A stretch of 64,000 nucleotides of DNA from Burkholderia latens (GCF_001718795.1 NZ_CP013438.1:1798001-1862000); one strand, 5' to 3'. Counted from the first letter of the stretch, positions 1 through 9,865 are shown. The notes: a model not told the origin generated them from the letters alone. Numbers and translations: made by a program.

Positions 1-286
1 GCTGTTGCCGCGCGCCCATCGTCGGCGCCGCCGGCAGCTTCACGGCCGCTTTCGCGCGCATCAGCCACGGCTTGAACAACTGGAACAGGAACACGGCCGC
101 GACCGCAATCCACACCGGGCGCCAATGCGGCGTCAGCACCACCTGATAGCCGTCGAGCTTCAGCTGCAGGCCGAGCACCGGAATCGTGAGGACCGCGGTC
201 AGCAGCGCAGCAGCGACCGCGTTCTTCAGCGCCTGGCCGATCGATGCGTCGGCGGCCGGGCGGCGAACGGAAATGACTTGACTCAT
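1..286 (-). CDS. livM: LivM, branched-chain amino acid ABC permease (5' part only)
   Basis: Only the first 95 codons are in the window; the gene runs off the left edge. The start ATG at 286 gives MSQVISVRRPAADASIGQAL, followed by a hydrophobic segment (about residues 25-42) and another near residues 58-70. This matches the extra N-terminal membrane domain (DUF3382) that precedes the permease domain in LivM proteins. LivM pairs with LivH to form the inner-membrane channel for leucine, isoleucine and valine import. It starts 11 bp after the livH stop, so it is in the same operon, downstream of livK and livH. The product is clear from the N-terminus and context; the rest cannot be judged. Confidence 0.88.
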   Translation of the reverse strand, partial: MSQVISVRRPAADASIGQALKNAVAAALLTAVLTIPVLGLQLKLDGYQVVLTPHWRPVWIAVAAVFLFQLFKPWLMRAKAAVKLPAAPTMGARQQ

Positions 287-297
287 CTGCGTCTCCC

Positions 298-1224
<927 letters not shown>

Positions 1225-1409
1225 GTGCGGGAAGCTCCCGTTGGCGTTGGCGCGCATGCCGTCGCCGGATCACGGCGTTCGGCCGCGCGCAACGCACGGT
1301 GTCGTCTCGGGCCGCCCTCGTTGGCCGTGCACGGGGAATGCGCGGCCAAATGCGCACGCGCCCCGTCCGGTTCGCGGACAGGGCGGGTGCGCGGGCGGGT
1401 ACTTCGTTA

Positions 1410-2528
1410 TTACCGGGCGGCGGTCTTCGTCGCGTCCTTGTGCCACGTATAGACGACGAACTTGAACGCCTTCAGGTCGCCCTGTGCGTCATACGCGACC
1501 TTGCCGATCGGCGTGTCGAACGTGGTCTTGTGCATGTACGCGGCGACCTTCGTCGGGTCCGTCGTCTTCGCGCCCGCGATCGAGTCGGCGATGATCTTCA
1601 CCGCTGCGTACGCCGGCATCTGGAACGGGCCGTTCGCGTCGCGCTTCTTGTCCGCGAACGCTTTCACGAGCGCCGCGTTGGCCGGGTCGGCCGAGAAGTC
1701 GGCCGGCAGCGTGACGAGCATGCCTTCCGAAGCCGGGCCGGCAATCGCCGTCACGTCCTTGTTGCCGACGCCTTCAGGCCCCATGAAGGTCGCCTTCACG
1801 CCCTGCTCGCGCGCCTGACGCATCAGCAGGCCCATTTCCGGGTGGTAGCCGCCGAAGTAGACGAAATCGACGCCTTGCGACTTCAGCTTCGTGATGATCG
1901 CCGAGTAGTCCGAATCGCCGGCGTTGATGCCTTCGAACAGCACGACCGGAATCTTCGCTGCTTCGAGGTCCTTCTTCACCGACGACGCGATGCCCTGGCC
2001 GTACGACTGCTTGTCGTGCAGGACCGCGACCTTCTTCGGCTTCACGTTGTTGATGATGTAATGCGCGGCGGCCGGGCCCTGCTGGTCGTCGCGGCCGATC
2101 GTGCGGAAGATGAAGTGGCGCTTCTTCCCTTCGGTCAGCTGCGGCGCGGTGGCCGACGGCGTGACCATCACGATGCCTTCGTTTTCGTAGATGTCGGATG
2201 CGGGGATCGTCGAACCCGAGCACACGTGGCCGATCACGTACTTGATCTTCTGGCTGACGATCTTGTTGGCGACGGCGACCGCCTGCTTCGGTTCGCATGC
2301 GTCGTCCATCATCACCACTTCAAACTTGTTGCCGCCCGCACCGCCGGCCGCGTTGATCTGTTCGATCGCGGTCAGCGCGCCGGCCTTCACCATGTCGCCG
2401 TATTGAGCGACCGAGCCGCTCATCGGACCAGCGATGGCGATCTTCACGGTTTCCGCTTGCGCGGCGGCGGCGCCGGCGGCGAACAGCACGGCGGCGACGG
2501 AAATGGACGTAAGACGGGACAGCGTCAT
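1410..2528 (-). CDS. livK: branched-chain amino acid ABC transporter periplasmic binding protein
   Basis: A periplasmic receptor of 372 residues for leucine, isoleucine or valine, feeding LivHM. Residues 1-25 form a Sec signal ending AAAAQA, and the mature protein opens ETVKIAIAGPMSGSVAQYGD, the Peripla_BP_6 opening. Internal family features are the cysteine-containing segment DDACEPKQAVAVANKIV, GHVCSGSTIPASDIY and GYHPEMGLLMRQAREQG. The ATG at 2528 has a strong AGGAG ribosome site 9 bp upstream. It is the first gene of the operon and is preceded by a consensus-like promoter at 2812-2842. The exact amino acid preference cannot be read from sequence. Confidence 0.9.
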   Translation of the reverse strand: MTLSRLTSISVAAVLFAAGAAAAQAETVKIAIAGPMSGSVAQYGDMVKAGALTAIEQINAAGGAGGNKFEVVMMDDACEPKQAVAVANKIVSQKIKYVIGHVCSGSTIPASDIYENEGIVMVTPSATAPQLTEGKKRHFIFRTIGRDDQQGPAAAHYIINNVKPKKVAVLHDKQSYGQGIASSVKKDLEAAKIPVVLFEGINAGDSDYSAIITKLKSQGVDFVYFGGYHPEMGLLMRQAREQGVKATFMGPEGVGNKDVTAIAGPASEGMLVTLPADFSADPANAALVKAFADKKRDANGPFQMPAYAAVKIIADSIAGAKTTDPTKVAAYMHKTTFDTPIGKVAYDAQGDLKAFKFVVYTWHKDATKTAAR

Positions 2529-2680
2529 CTGGGAGCTCCTCGATGTTGTTTAGTCATACGGGCAAAGGCGGCATGACTTGCGCAATCGAACAGCACCCGG
2601 GGCGAGAACATGGGACACGCCCGAGACACATGAAGACGGACCTGCGGATGGATGATGCGTAGCGGGGCCCGGCTCTTGCA

Positions 2681-2695
2681 GTCCCCGAAGGGGAC
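2681..2695 (-). promoter_or_regulatory. small hairpin in the livK leader
   Basis: A perfect 6-3-6 hairpin (GTCCCC, loop GAA, GGGGAC) lies in the inferred livK 5' leader, about 155 bp before the start codon. No T-run follows on the minus strand, so it is not a simple terminator. It may be incidental, or part of a leader structure. Confidence 0.3.
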
Positions 2696-2811
2696 GTCTG
2701 GTTCGGAAAGACATCGTGATGCGTCTTGCATTGCGCAAGCGTTTCGCCTGCCCCGCTTGCCAACTGCTCGTCCGGAGGGATGGTCCGACAGCCGTTGGCA
2801 AGGCAGTCGAA

Positions 2812-2842
2812 ATTATATGGGCGTTTTTAAATCGTCTGTCAA
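2812..2842 (-). promoter_or_regulatory. sigma-70-type promoter for the liv genes
   Basis: On the minus strand TTGACA (2842-2837) and TATAAT (2817-2812) are both exact consensus hexamers, separated by 19 bp. The spacer is longer than the ideal 17, which would weaken an otherwise perfect promoter. Transcription would start near 2805, giving a livK leader of roughly 280 nt. It is the only consensus-quality pair seen upstream of livK. Confidence 0.55.
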
Positions 2843-3326
2843 AAATGCCGGCATACCGAGGGAAAACACGGAGAAACTTGGCGTCCCGGAAGGGCGACCC
2901 GGGAGCAACCGCACGCGTGAGTCAGCGTTTGCGGCAGGTGCAATCGGGTTGCGATTTTGGACTGATTTGCGGCGCTCGTGCCCGCCGGCATTGGCTGCGG
3001 CGGATGTTTCGTGTCGCCGTGCGCGATCGCTGGATCGTCCGTCGCCGGATCGTCTGGCATCAATCAACTGATGATTCACGCGAAGCGCCCCACAACGGGG
3101 CACTCCGCCGTGCCCGCAAAACCTTCTATTTGCCGACATGCGCACCACGACAGAAAGCAATATGTTGGTTTTATGAAATAATACGAATTCGCTTCAGCAA
3201 TCCAGCCAGCCTTCCCTCCGTCGCGTCGGCCCCGCTTCGTCGCCGCTCCGACGCCCGTCCGTCGCCGAACCGCCAGCCAGTGATCTGCCGTTTTTGTCAT
3301 TGCACATCACCTGCTTTGAGTCGCCG

Positions 3327-3950
3327 ATGAATCATCTTCACCGTTTGTCCCGCGCCGCCGCGCTTGCGTGCGCGCTGTCTGTTTCTGCTGTCGATGCTTG
3401 CGCCAGCGACACGCTGGTCGATCGTTCGCGCAGTGCCAATGTGTTTCGTTCGGAACGCCGCGCTCTGGCCCCGGATGACTGGCACACGGTGAAGAACTCG
3501 ACGCGGCCTATCCAGTACGCGGCGCCCGTCGAACGCAGTCCGTTCGATACGCGCGATACGCGGCCGCTGCGTGTTTCCGGGGATACGCTCGTGCCGCTGC
3601 CTTCAGCGGCACATGGATCTCGCGATTCCGCGTGGCCGCCGAATCGCGTTGAACTCGGCGCGGGCGGTCGCGACAGCTTCGGCCGTGCGTTGCCGCGACA
3701 CGAACAGCGCGAGCTGAACTGGAACGAGTATTTGAGAGCCAATGGATCGCATGCGCATGGCGGCGGGAATTCGTACGCGCCGACGCGCCCCTTCGAACCC
3801 GCGCGCGGCCCGCGCAGCACGACGAATCCGTACGATCCGTCCGTGCCTCAACCGGAGACGCGGACGTTCTACGACGACGGCGCAGGGTCGCATTGCACGG
3901 CGACCGGCGGTGCGGGGACGGCGCGGTCGTCCTGCCATATCGCGTGGTGA
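3327..3950 (+). CDS. hypothetical secreted protein
   Basis: A 207-residue protein with a Sec-type signal (MNHLHRLSRAAALACALSVS, probable cleavage near residue 26). No domain is recognised. The mature part is polar, rich in Arg, Pro, Ser and Asn, and contains repeated short R-P-L or R-P-F pieces. It has only two cysteines near the C-terminus (SHCTATGG and RSSCHIAW), which could form one disulfide. I start it at the ATG at 3327 because the signal peptide begins there; an in-frame TTG at 3294 would add eleven residues with no signal character. It stands alone between two minus-strand operons. Function unknown. Confidence 0.6.
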   Translation: MNHLHRLSRAAALACALSVSAVDACASDTLVDRSRSANVFRSERRALAPDDWHTVKNSTRPIQYAAPVERSPFDTRDTRPLRVSGDTLVPLPSAAHGSRDSAWPPNRVELGAGGRDSFGRALPRHEQRELNWNEYLRANGSHAHGGGNSYAPTRPFEPARGPRSTTNPYDPSVPQPETRTFYDDGAGSHCTATGGAGTARSSCHIAW

Positions 3951-4037
3951 CGCCGGGGGGTGACGATGCGGGGCGCGTGAATTGACGCTCGCGCCTTCCC
4001 GATCGCGTGCTCTCGCGTTCGCATCGCCTCGTCCGCG

Positions 4038-4970
4038 CTATGCAAACCCGTACAACTTCGTGGGGTTGCCGACGAATATCAGTTGCTGCCAGTCCGGACG
4101 CCCGATCCAGCCGGCGATCACGTCCAGCATGCTCGCGTCGTCCGGCTTGTCCGTCTTCTGCGTCGGGTGCGGCCAGTCGGTGCCCCACAGCATGCGCTCG
4201 GGCGCCATCGCGATCAGCGCCTTCGCGACCGGGGCGACGTCGTCGTACGCGGGCGCACCCGTCTTGCTGTCGACGTACGGTCCCGACAACGTGATCCACG
4301 TATTGCCTTTTTCGACCAGGCGCCGCGCGGTACCGAACGCGGCCGACGCCAGCCCGCCGGGCTGCGGCACATGCGCGATATGGTCGATGACGAGCGGACA
4401 CGGCAGCGCCGCGAGATGCGGCTCCAGCTCCGGCAGCCGCGCGCCCTGAACCACCAGCTCGATATGCCACCCGAGGTTCGCGATACGCGCGGCGAGCGGC
4501 GCAAGCATGTCGAGCGTCGTCGCGCCCGGATAGCTGAGATTGAACCGGATCGCACGGATGCCGCCGCGATCGAGCATCCGAAGTTCGTCGTCGCTCACCG
4601 TGCCGTCCACCACCGCGACACCGCGCGCGGCGTCGCCGAACTGTGCGATCGCCGCGAGCGTGCAGCGATTGTCGGTGCCGTACGTCGACGGCGTCACGAC
4701 CACGCTGCGCTTCGCACCGATACGCGTCTGCAGGCGCCTGTATTGCTCGACAGTCGCATTCGGCGGCCGCAGCGTCGTGCCCGGCGCAACCGGAAACCGG
4801 TCGTCATAGATATGCATGTGACAGTCGATCGCCCCGACTGGCAGCCGAAACGCAGGCTGCTCGTTGCCGCTCGACCACGTTTCGTCGGCGGCGGCCCCCA
4901 TCGGCAATGCCGCCGAAGCCAGCGTCGCGCCCGCGATCCTGAGGAACCCGCGTCTCGCCATCCGCGCCAT
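4038..4970 (-). CDS. Tat-exported amidohydrolase-family lactonase (LigI/COG3618-like)
   Basis: A 310-residue TIM-barrel hydrolase of the Amidohydro_2 family, which includes 2-pyrone-4,6-dicarboxylate lactonase and sugar lactonases. Metal and active-site motifs are DCHMHIYD (about residues 48-55), VIDHIAH and GTDWPHPTQ near the C-terminus. The N-terminus carries a twin-arginine signal, RRGFLRIAG followed by a hydrophobic stretch ending GAAADE, so the enzyme is predicted to be folded in the cytoplasm and exported. That is unusual for this family. The start lies 2 bp after the stop of the MFS gene at 4973, so translation is probably coupled. It is the last gene of the ten-gene operon; its substrate is unknown. 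Confidence 0.82.
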   Translation of the reverse strand: MARMARRGFLRIAGATLASAALPMGAAADETWSSGNEQPAFRLPVGAIDCHMHIYDDRFPVAPGTTLRPPNATVEQYRRLQTRIGAKRSVVVTPSTYGTDNRCTLAAIAQFGDAARGVAVVDGTVSDDELRMLDRGGIRAIRFNLSYPGATTLDMLAPLAARIANLGWHIELVVQGARLPELEPHLAALPCPLVIDHIAHVPQPGGLASAAFGTARRLVEKGNTWITLSGPYVDSKTGAPAYDDVAPVAKALIAMAPERMLWGTDWPHPTQKTDKPDDASMLDVIAGWIGRPDWQQLIFVGNPTKLYGFA

Positions 4971-4972
4971 GA

Positions 4973-6295
4973 TCAGATGGTCCCCGTCTTGCCGACCAGC
5001 TTGTCGGACGCATGATTGCGCGTGAGCAGCAAAAGCGTCGCGACGCTCAAGAGCGTGAGGATCGCGAGCGGCATCAATGCCAGCGCGTAGCTGCCCGTCG
5101 CCGACTTGACCCATCCGTACACGTTCACCATCAGCCCGCCGCCGAGCAGGTTCGCGATCGCATTGACCGTCGCAAGACCGGCCGCCACGGTACTGTTGGA
5201 CAGCATGTCGGTCGCGAGCGCCCAGAACGGCCCCTTGAACGAATACGCGCCGACCAGCACTGCGCAGAGCATGCAGATCGTCGGGAGCAGCGATCCGCTC
5301 AGCGACGTCGCGAACAGCCCCACGCCGATCAGCAGCATCGGCACGACCGTGTGCCAGCGCCGTTCGCCGACGCGGTCGGAGCGCCGGCCCCAGTAGACCA
5401 TCAGCACCGAGGCTACCGCGTACGGCACCGAATTCAGCAGGCCCGTCTGCATGACGGTCAGGCCGAACGACTTCAGCAGTTGCGGCTGCCACACGGACAG
5501 CGTGCTGCCTGCCGCGGACGCACACGTGTCGACGAGCGCGAGGCACAGCACGTAGCGATTGCGGAACAGCTGCGCGAGCGGGAGCGACGGCACCTTCTTG
5601 CGTGTCTTGTGGCCGGCGGCAAGCGCGCCCGAAAGCCACGCACGCTCGTCGTCGTCGAGCCACTTCGCGTTCTCCGGCTTGTTCGTCAGCATGAACAGGC
5701 ATGCGACGCCGAGCAGCACGGTCGGAATGCCTTCGAGGATGAACAGCCAGTGCCAGCCACGCAGGCCCCAGACGCCGTCCATCTGCAACAGCAGCGCGGA
5801 GATCGGCGAACCGATGAAACTCGCGGCCGGAATCGCGACCATGAACGTCGCGACGATCCGCGCGCGATACTGCGCGGGAATCCAGTACGACAGATAGAGC
5901 AGCACGCCCGGGAAGAAGCCCGCTTCGGCGGCGCCCAGCAGAAAGCGCAGCACGTAGAACGACGTCGCGTTGTGCACGAGCGCGGTCGCCGCCGACACGA
6001 TGCCCCACGTGATCATGATCCGCGCGATCCAGATCCGTGCGCCGTATTTCTGCAACGCGAGATTGCTCGGCACTTCGAAAAAGAAGTATGAAATGAAGAA
6101 CAGGCTGCTTCCGAAGCCGAAGACCTTCGCCGACATCCCGAGGTCCTGGTTCATCTGCAACGACGCCATCCCGACGTTGCCCCGGTCGATGAAGGCAAGC
6201 AGGTAGCAGATCATCAAAAAGGGAATGAGCCGCCAGACGACCTTTCGTACGGTCCGGCGCTCGATCGCGGACGTTTCCATGAAACCGACTTGCAT
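4973..6295 (-). CDS. MFS transporter, ACS (anion:cation symporter) type
   Basis: A 440-residue, 12-helix inner-membrane transporter. Family signatures are FIDRGNVGMASLQMNQDLG after the first helix, SLFFISYFFFEVPSNL, and GAAEAGFFPGVLLYLSYWIP. These are typical of the tartrate, phthalate and galactonate transporter group, so an organic or sugar-acid anion is the likely cargo. The ATG at 6295 has GGAGAC 6 bp upstream; a second ATG five codons later lacks this. It sits 11 bp after the previous MFS gene and 2 bp before the exported lactonase. Confidence 0.88.
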   Translation of the reverse strand: MQVGFMETSAIERRTVRKVVWRLIPFLMICYLLAFIDRGNVGMASLQMNQDLGMSAKVFGFGSSLFFISYFFFEVPSNLALQKYGARIWIARIMITWGIVSAATALVHNATSFYVLRFLLGAAEAGFFPGVLLYLSYWIPAQYRARIVATFMVAIPAASFIGSPISALLLQMDGVWGLRGWHWLFILEGIPTVLLGVACLFMLTNKPENAKWLDDDERAWLSGALAAGHKTRKKVPSLPLAQLFRNRYVLCLALVDTCASAAGSTLSVWQPQLLKSFGLTVMQTGLLNSVPYAVASVLMVYWGRRSDRVGERRWHTVVPMLLIGVGLFATSLSGSLLPTICMLCAVLVGAYSFKGPFWALATDMLSNSTVAAGLATVNAIANLLGGGLMVNVYGWVKSATGSYALALMPLAILTLLSVATLLLLTRNHASDKLVGKTGTI

Positions 6296-6306
6296 GTTGT
6301 CTCCGT

Positions 6307-7545
6307 TTATTGTGCGCCTGAGCGCGTTCCCGTGAACCGTTGCCACGCGATGATCGAAATGACGCCGCAGGCGAGCACGACGGCCATTGCCGCGAATGTG
6401 TGCCGCACGCCCAGCGCCTCGGATGCGCTGCCGACGAGCAGATAACCGAACGGCATCGTGCCGTTGTAGGCCATGCCGTACATCCCGACGAGCCCGCCGC
6501 GCACGTGTTCGGGGCACCGGCGCTGAATGGTCGCGTTCGTCGACGTGGCCGCGAACGTGAGGCTGAAGCCGAGCGCATAGAACGCGGGAATCGATCCCGC
6601 CGCATCGGTCGTCGCAGCCAGCACGGCCAGCGCGCCGATTGCCGTCCACGGTGCATACGCAATGAACCGGTGCGACGCGCGCGGCCCCCACGCCGACGAC
6701 AGCAGCACCGCCGCGCTCAACGAACCCGCGCCGGCGCAGGCGAAGAACACGCCGGTAAAGCGCGCCGCGTCGTGAAAGCCCTGGTCCGCGAGCAGCGGCA
6801 CGAGCGTCTGGTAGCTGCCGGCAAACAGGCCGATGCACGCGAGAATCGGCAGATAGCGCGCCGAGAACACGTCGGACAGCACGTAGCCGACCGCGTCGCG
6901 CAAACCGCTCTCCGCGCGCGCCGGGCGATTCACCGGCGCGGCCCGGATCGACCGCACGCACGCCGCCATGAAGCACAGCGCGAGCGCGTAGATGGCAAAC
7001 GACGTTCTCGGCCCCAGCGCCGGATAGACGAATCCGGCGATGGTCGGGCCGACCATGCGCCCGACGTTGTAGACCATCGTGTTCATCGCGACCGCATTGG
7101 AGGTATGCGTGGCGTCCTGCAGGCTCGTCAGCAGCAGCACCTGCCGCGCAGGCGTCTCCACCGCGCTCGACACGCCGATCGCGAGCGCATGCGCAAGGAT
7201 CAGCTTCACCCCGAGCATGCCGAGGAGCGACAACGTGAAGAGGCTGCCCGTCAGCACCAGCGACGTCGTGAGCACGCATAGCGTCACTCGGCGCGCGTTG
7301 GCCGAGCCGATGCGCGACCCCGCCACCGGCGCGACGATCAGCTGCGGCCCGTACAGCAGAAAGTTGAGCAGCGCCAGGATCGCCGCCGAGCCGGACAGGT
7401 GATAGATCAGCAGATTGAGCGTGACGTTTTGCGTCCAGCTGCCGAGCACCGACGCGACCTGCCCGCTCAGATAACGCCGCAGCGATGCCTCCGTCAGCGC
7501 TGGAAACAGCCTGTTCACCCAACCCGCTTGCGTTGCCACGTTCAT
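6307..7545 (-). CDS. MFS transporter, MFS_3 (EntS-like) type
   Basis: A 412-residue membrane protein of the MFS_3 group. Members such as EntS are mostly exporters. Seen directly: an N-terminal cytoplasmic segment (LRRYLSGQVASVLGSWTQNV), the motif-A-like loop GSRIGSANARRV, the ETPARQVLLLTSL segment and GRMVGPTIAGFVY. Its start codon overlaps the stop of the upstream AAHS transporter in ATGA (7542-7545). An exporter-like protein inside a catabolic operon suggests efflux of a pathway intermediate or toxic product, or recruitment for uptake. The direction of transport cannot be read from the sequence. Confidence 0.85.
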   Translation of the reverse strand: MNVATQAGWVNRLFPALTEASLRRYLSGQVASVLGSWTQNVTLNLLIYHLSGSAAILALLNFLLYGPQLIVAPVAGSRIGSANARRVTLCVLTTSLVLTGSLFTLSLLGMLGVKLILAHALAIGVSSAVETPARQVLLLTSLQDATHTSNAVAMNTMVYNVGRMVGPTIAGFVYPALGPRTSFAIYALALCFMAACVRSIRAAPVNRPARAESGLRDAVGYVLSDVFSARYLPILACIGLFAGSYQTLVPLLADQGFHDAARFTGVFFACAGAGSLSAAVLLSSAWGPRASHRFIAYAPWTAIGALAVLAATTDAAGSIPAFYALGFSLTFAATSTNATIQRRCPEHVRGGLVGMYGMAYNGTMPFGYLLVGSASEALGVRHTFAAMAVVLACGVISIIAWQRFTGTRSGAQ

Positions 7546-8822
7546 GACAGCGCCTTTCCGCGGGTTTCGGGCGCGAACAGCACGACCGCGGCCGCGGCGA
7601 TGAACGCGACGATCGTCGTCGCGAGCCCGAGCACGAAGCCTCCGGACGTCGACGCCAGCGCACCGATGATCAACGGCGCGATGAAGCCGCCGAGCCGGCC
7701 GCCGTTGTACGCGAGGCCCATGAAAAACCCGCGCGATGCGGTGTTGCCGATGATCTCCGCGAGGAACGGACCGGCGCCCGCGAAGATGCCGTTCACGCTG
7801 AAGCCGGTCAGGAAGATTGCGGTCATCAGCAGCAACGGATTCGCCGACACGATATACACGCCGACGGCCATCGCGCCGACCAGCAGATAGGCCAGGAACA
7901 TCGGCCGCCGGCCGAGCCGGTCGACCCATGCCGAGAACAGCAGAAACCCGGCGATCGCGCCGAACTGCAGCGCCAGCACGAACTTCAGGCTATGCACGAA
8001 ATCGAGGTGCTTCACCGCGACGAGGAACGTCGGCGTCCACGTGAATACACCCCAGTAGAGGTACTGCAGAAAGAAGATGAAACAGAAAGCGGTGAAAAGT
8101 CCACGCACGTTCAGCTTCTCGCGACCTGCCGTGTCGAGCTGGCGGCCCTGTGCCTTCGCGTTTCTGCGCTCGAGCCAGATCGGCGATTCCGGCGTCTTGC
8201 GCGCGACCCAGAACAGGATGAAGAACGGCGACGCGCCGATCAGGAACAGCAGACGCCAACTGTCGCCGGTCAATCCGCCATGCGCGGCGCCGACGATGCC
8301 CGAGATCGCGATCGCGAGAATCGCGCCGACCGGCAGGCCCATCTGCATCAGCGCACCGCCCTTGCCGCGCCGGCTCGAATGCCAGGTTTCCGCAATGAGC
8401 GCCGCGCCGGCGGTCCAGGTGCCGCCCATGCCCAGCGCGCCGAGAAAGCGCAACGCGGCGAACGAGTGCGCGTCGGGCGCAAATGCGATCAGGCCGGAAA
8501 AAAGCGAGTAGATGCCGATGCAGAGCAGTGCGGTGCGCACGCGCCCGATCCGGTCCGACCCGAAGCCGAACAGAATGCCGCCGACGATCTGTCCGGCCGC
8601 CGTGACGCTGGTGAAAATGCCGAGCTGCGCCTTGTTCAATCCGAACTGCAGCGCGAGCGTCGGCAGCAGCAGCGAAAGCAGAAACGAGTCGTAGCTCTCG
8701 AACATCCAGCCGAGCCCCGCGAGCGACAGCGAACGCCACTCGGTACCGGTCACGCGCGTGAGGCCTTTTTCAGCGGCTGCGGATTCCATCTCTGGTGTCG
8801 CCAAGGTTGCAGTCGTCTTCAT
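7542..8822 (-). CDS. MFS transporter, AAHS (aromatic acid:H+ symporter)-like
   Basis: A 426-residue transporter with the features of the AAHS and sugar-phosphate MFS group: GLGWMFESYDSFLLSLLLPT in helix 1, the motif-A loop GFGSDRIGRVRTALL, and GALGMGGTWTAGAALIAETW in helix 4. The acidic residues in the first helix fit proton-coupled uptake of an acid. The ATG at 8822 overlaps the stop of the amidohydrolase gene by 4 bp and has GGAGA upstream. It is one of four MFS genes in this operon, three of them consecutive. Confidence 0.87.
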   Translation of the reverse strand: MKTTATLATPEMESAAAEKGLTRVTGTEWRSLSLAGLGWMFESYDSFLLSLLLPTLALQFGLNKAQLGIFTSVTAAGQIVGGILFGFGSDRIGRVRTALLCIGIYSLFSGLIAFAPDAHSFAALRFLGALGMGGTWTAGAALIAETWHSSRRGKGGALMQMGLPVGAILAIAISGIVGAAHGGLTGDSWRLLFLIGASPFFILFWVARKTPESPIWLERRNAKAQGRQLDTAGREKLNVRGLFTAFCFIFFLQYLYWGVFTWTPTFLVAVKHLDFVHSLKFVLALQFGAIAGFLLFSAWVDRLGRRPMFLAYLLVGAMAVGVYIVSANPLLLMTAIFLTGFSVNGIFAGAGPFLAEIIGNTASRGFFMGLAYNGGRLGGFIAPLIIGALASTSGGFVLGLATTIVAFIAAAAVVLFAPETRGKALS

Positions 8823-9865
8823 GGGTTGTCTCCGGGAATCGCGATGCGATACGTCGATGCAGCCGTCCGGCTGAACAGCGCGGCCCTTTCGTCGGCCGAC
8901 ATCGCGGACGCAAGGCGTTTGAAGGCGTTCCACAGCACGCGATAGCTGAACATCCCCTTGTCGACGGGGAAGTTGCTCTCGAACATGCAGCGATCGACGC
9001 CGAACAGTTCGACGCACGTGTCGAAATACGGCTGCCACGCCGCCGCCAGTTCCTGCGACGACGGCGGCAGGTCGCGCGCGGCGAAGTCCGAGCCGAACAC
9101 GGTCATGCCCGCGCCGCCGAGCTTCATGCACGTGTTCGGCAACGCGGCCAGACGCGCGAGTTGGCGTCTCCATTGCGCATGGACTTCCTCGCGCCGGCCG
9201 GCATGCGGGCCCACGCCGAGCGGACCGCCGAAATGGTCGATGACGATGGTGACGTTCTCGCATGCGCGTGCGAGTTCATACAGGTCGTCGAGCTGCGTGT
9301 GATAGACCCACGCGTCGAGCGACAGCCCATAGCGGCCGAGCGTCATCACGCCCTGCCTGAAAGCGGGATTCGACATACGGTCGCGCGGCGGCGTAACCGG
9401 GCTCGATCGCACGTCGGGGCTCGCATGCCACGCGAGCGGATTGCGGATCCGGCGCAGCCGGCCACCCGAAACCGCCAGCATCGCGTCGAGCACTGCATCG
9501 AGTTCCGCGCCGAGCGACAGATCGGCGCCGCCGACGATGGCCTCGCAGCAGCGCGTTGGGCCGTATGCGCCGCTTGCGAACATCGCGGCGACGCCTGTCG
9601 CGAATTCCACTTCGCCAACCGGCTTGAACGCATCCGGCCCGCCGGCGCGCAACATCGAGCGGCACTGCACATAGACCGTCGATACGACCCGATGCCCGCT
9701 GCGCACGTCCGCGCCGAACTCGTCCGCGAGATAACGCCCGGTCTGGCGGTCCCACAGGTGATGATGGGCGTCGACGATCGCAAGCGCGGGTTCGAGTGCC
9801 GGCTCGTCGCGCAGTGCGAGCCACTCGGGCCGGACGGGAAGATGCGGTGCGTGAACGGTCTGCAT
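8819..9865 (-). CDS. amidohydrolase-family (COG3618) lactonase-like enzyme
   Basis: A 348-residue, probably cytoplasmic Amidohydro_2 protein without a signal peptide. It carries the N-terminal metal motif VDAHHHLWD (about residues 31-39) and VIDHFGG in the middle. At the position where its operon partner has GTDWPHP it has ESNFPVDKG, so the usual aspartate is asparagine. This variant occurs in a recognisable subfamily, so it may be a functional divergence and not a loss. Members of COG3618 hydrolyse sugar lactones or muconolactone-like rings. It starts 10 bp after the porin gene and overlaps the next transporter by 4 bp. Confidence 0.82.
   Translation of the reverse strand: MQTVHAPHLPVRPEWLALRDEPALEPALAIVDAHHHLWDRQTGRYLADEFGADVRSGHRVVSTVYVQCRSMLRAGGPDAFKPVGEVEFATGVAAMFASGAYGPTRCCEAIVGGADLSLGAELDAVLDAMLAVSGGRLRRIRNPLAWHASPDVRSSPVTPPRDRMSNPAFRQGVMTLGRYGLSLDAWVYHTQLDDLYELARACENVTIVIDHFGGPLGVGPHAGRREEVHAQWRRQLARLAALPNTCMKLGGAGMTVFGSDFAARDLPPSSQELAAAWQPYFDTCVELFGVDRCMFESNFPVDKGMFSYRVLWNAFKRLASAMSADERAALFSRTAASTYRIAIPGDNP

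Larger units (their letters stand above)
2529..3326. other. 800-bp intergenic region between livK and a secreted orphan
   Basis: No convincing gene. Short open frames in this stretch have no family motifs, no good ribosome sites and overlap one another. It holds the livK promoter and a leader of about 280 nt on the minus strand, plus whatever drives the plus-strand gene at 3327. AT content rises locally around 2810-2850 and 3155-3195, as expected for promoters. Confidence 0.5.

Noticed and set aside
4973..7663. Apparent fusion of the ACS transporter to a long N-terminal Arg/Ala-rich region
   Set aside because: The upstream part is another reading frame of the MFS_3 gene. The transporter has its own GGAGAC site and ATG at 6295.
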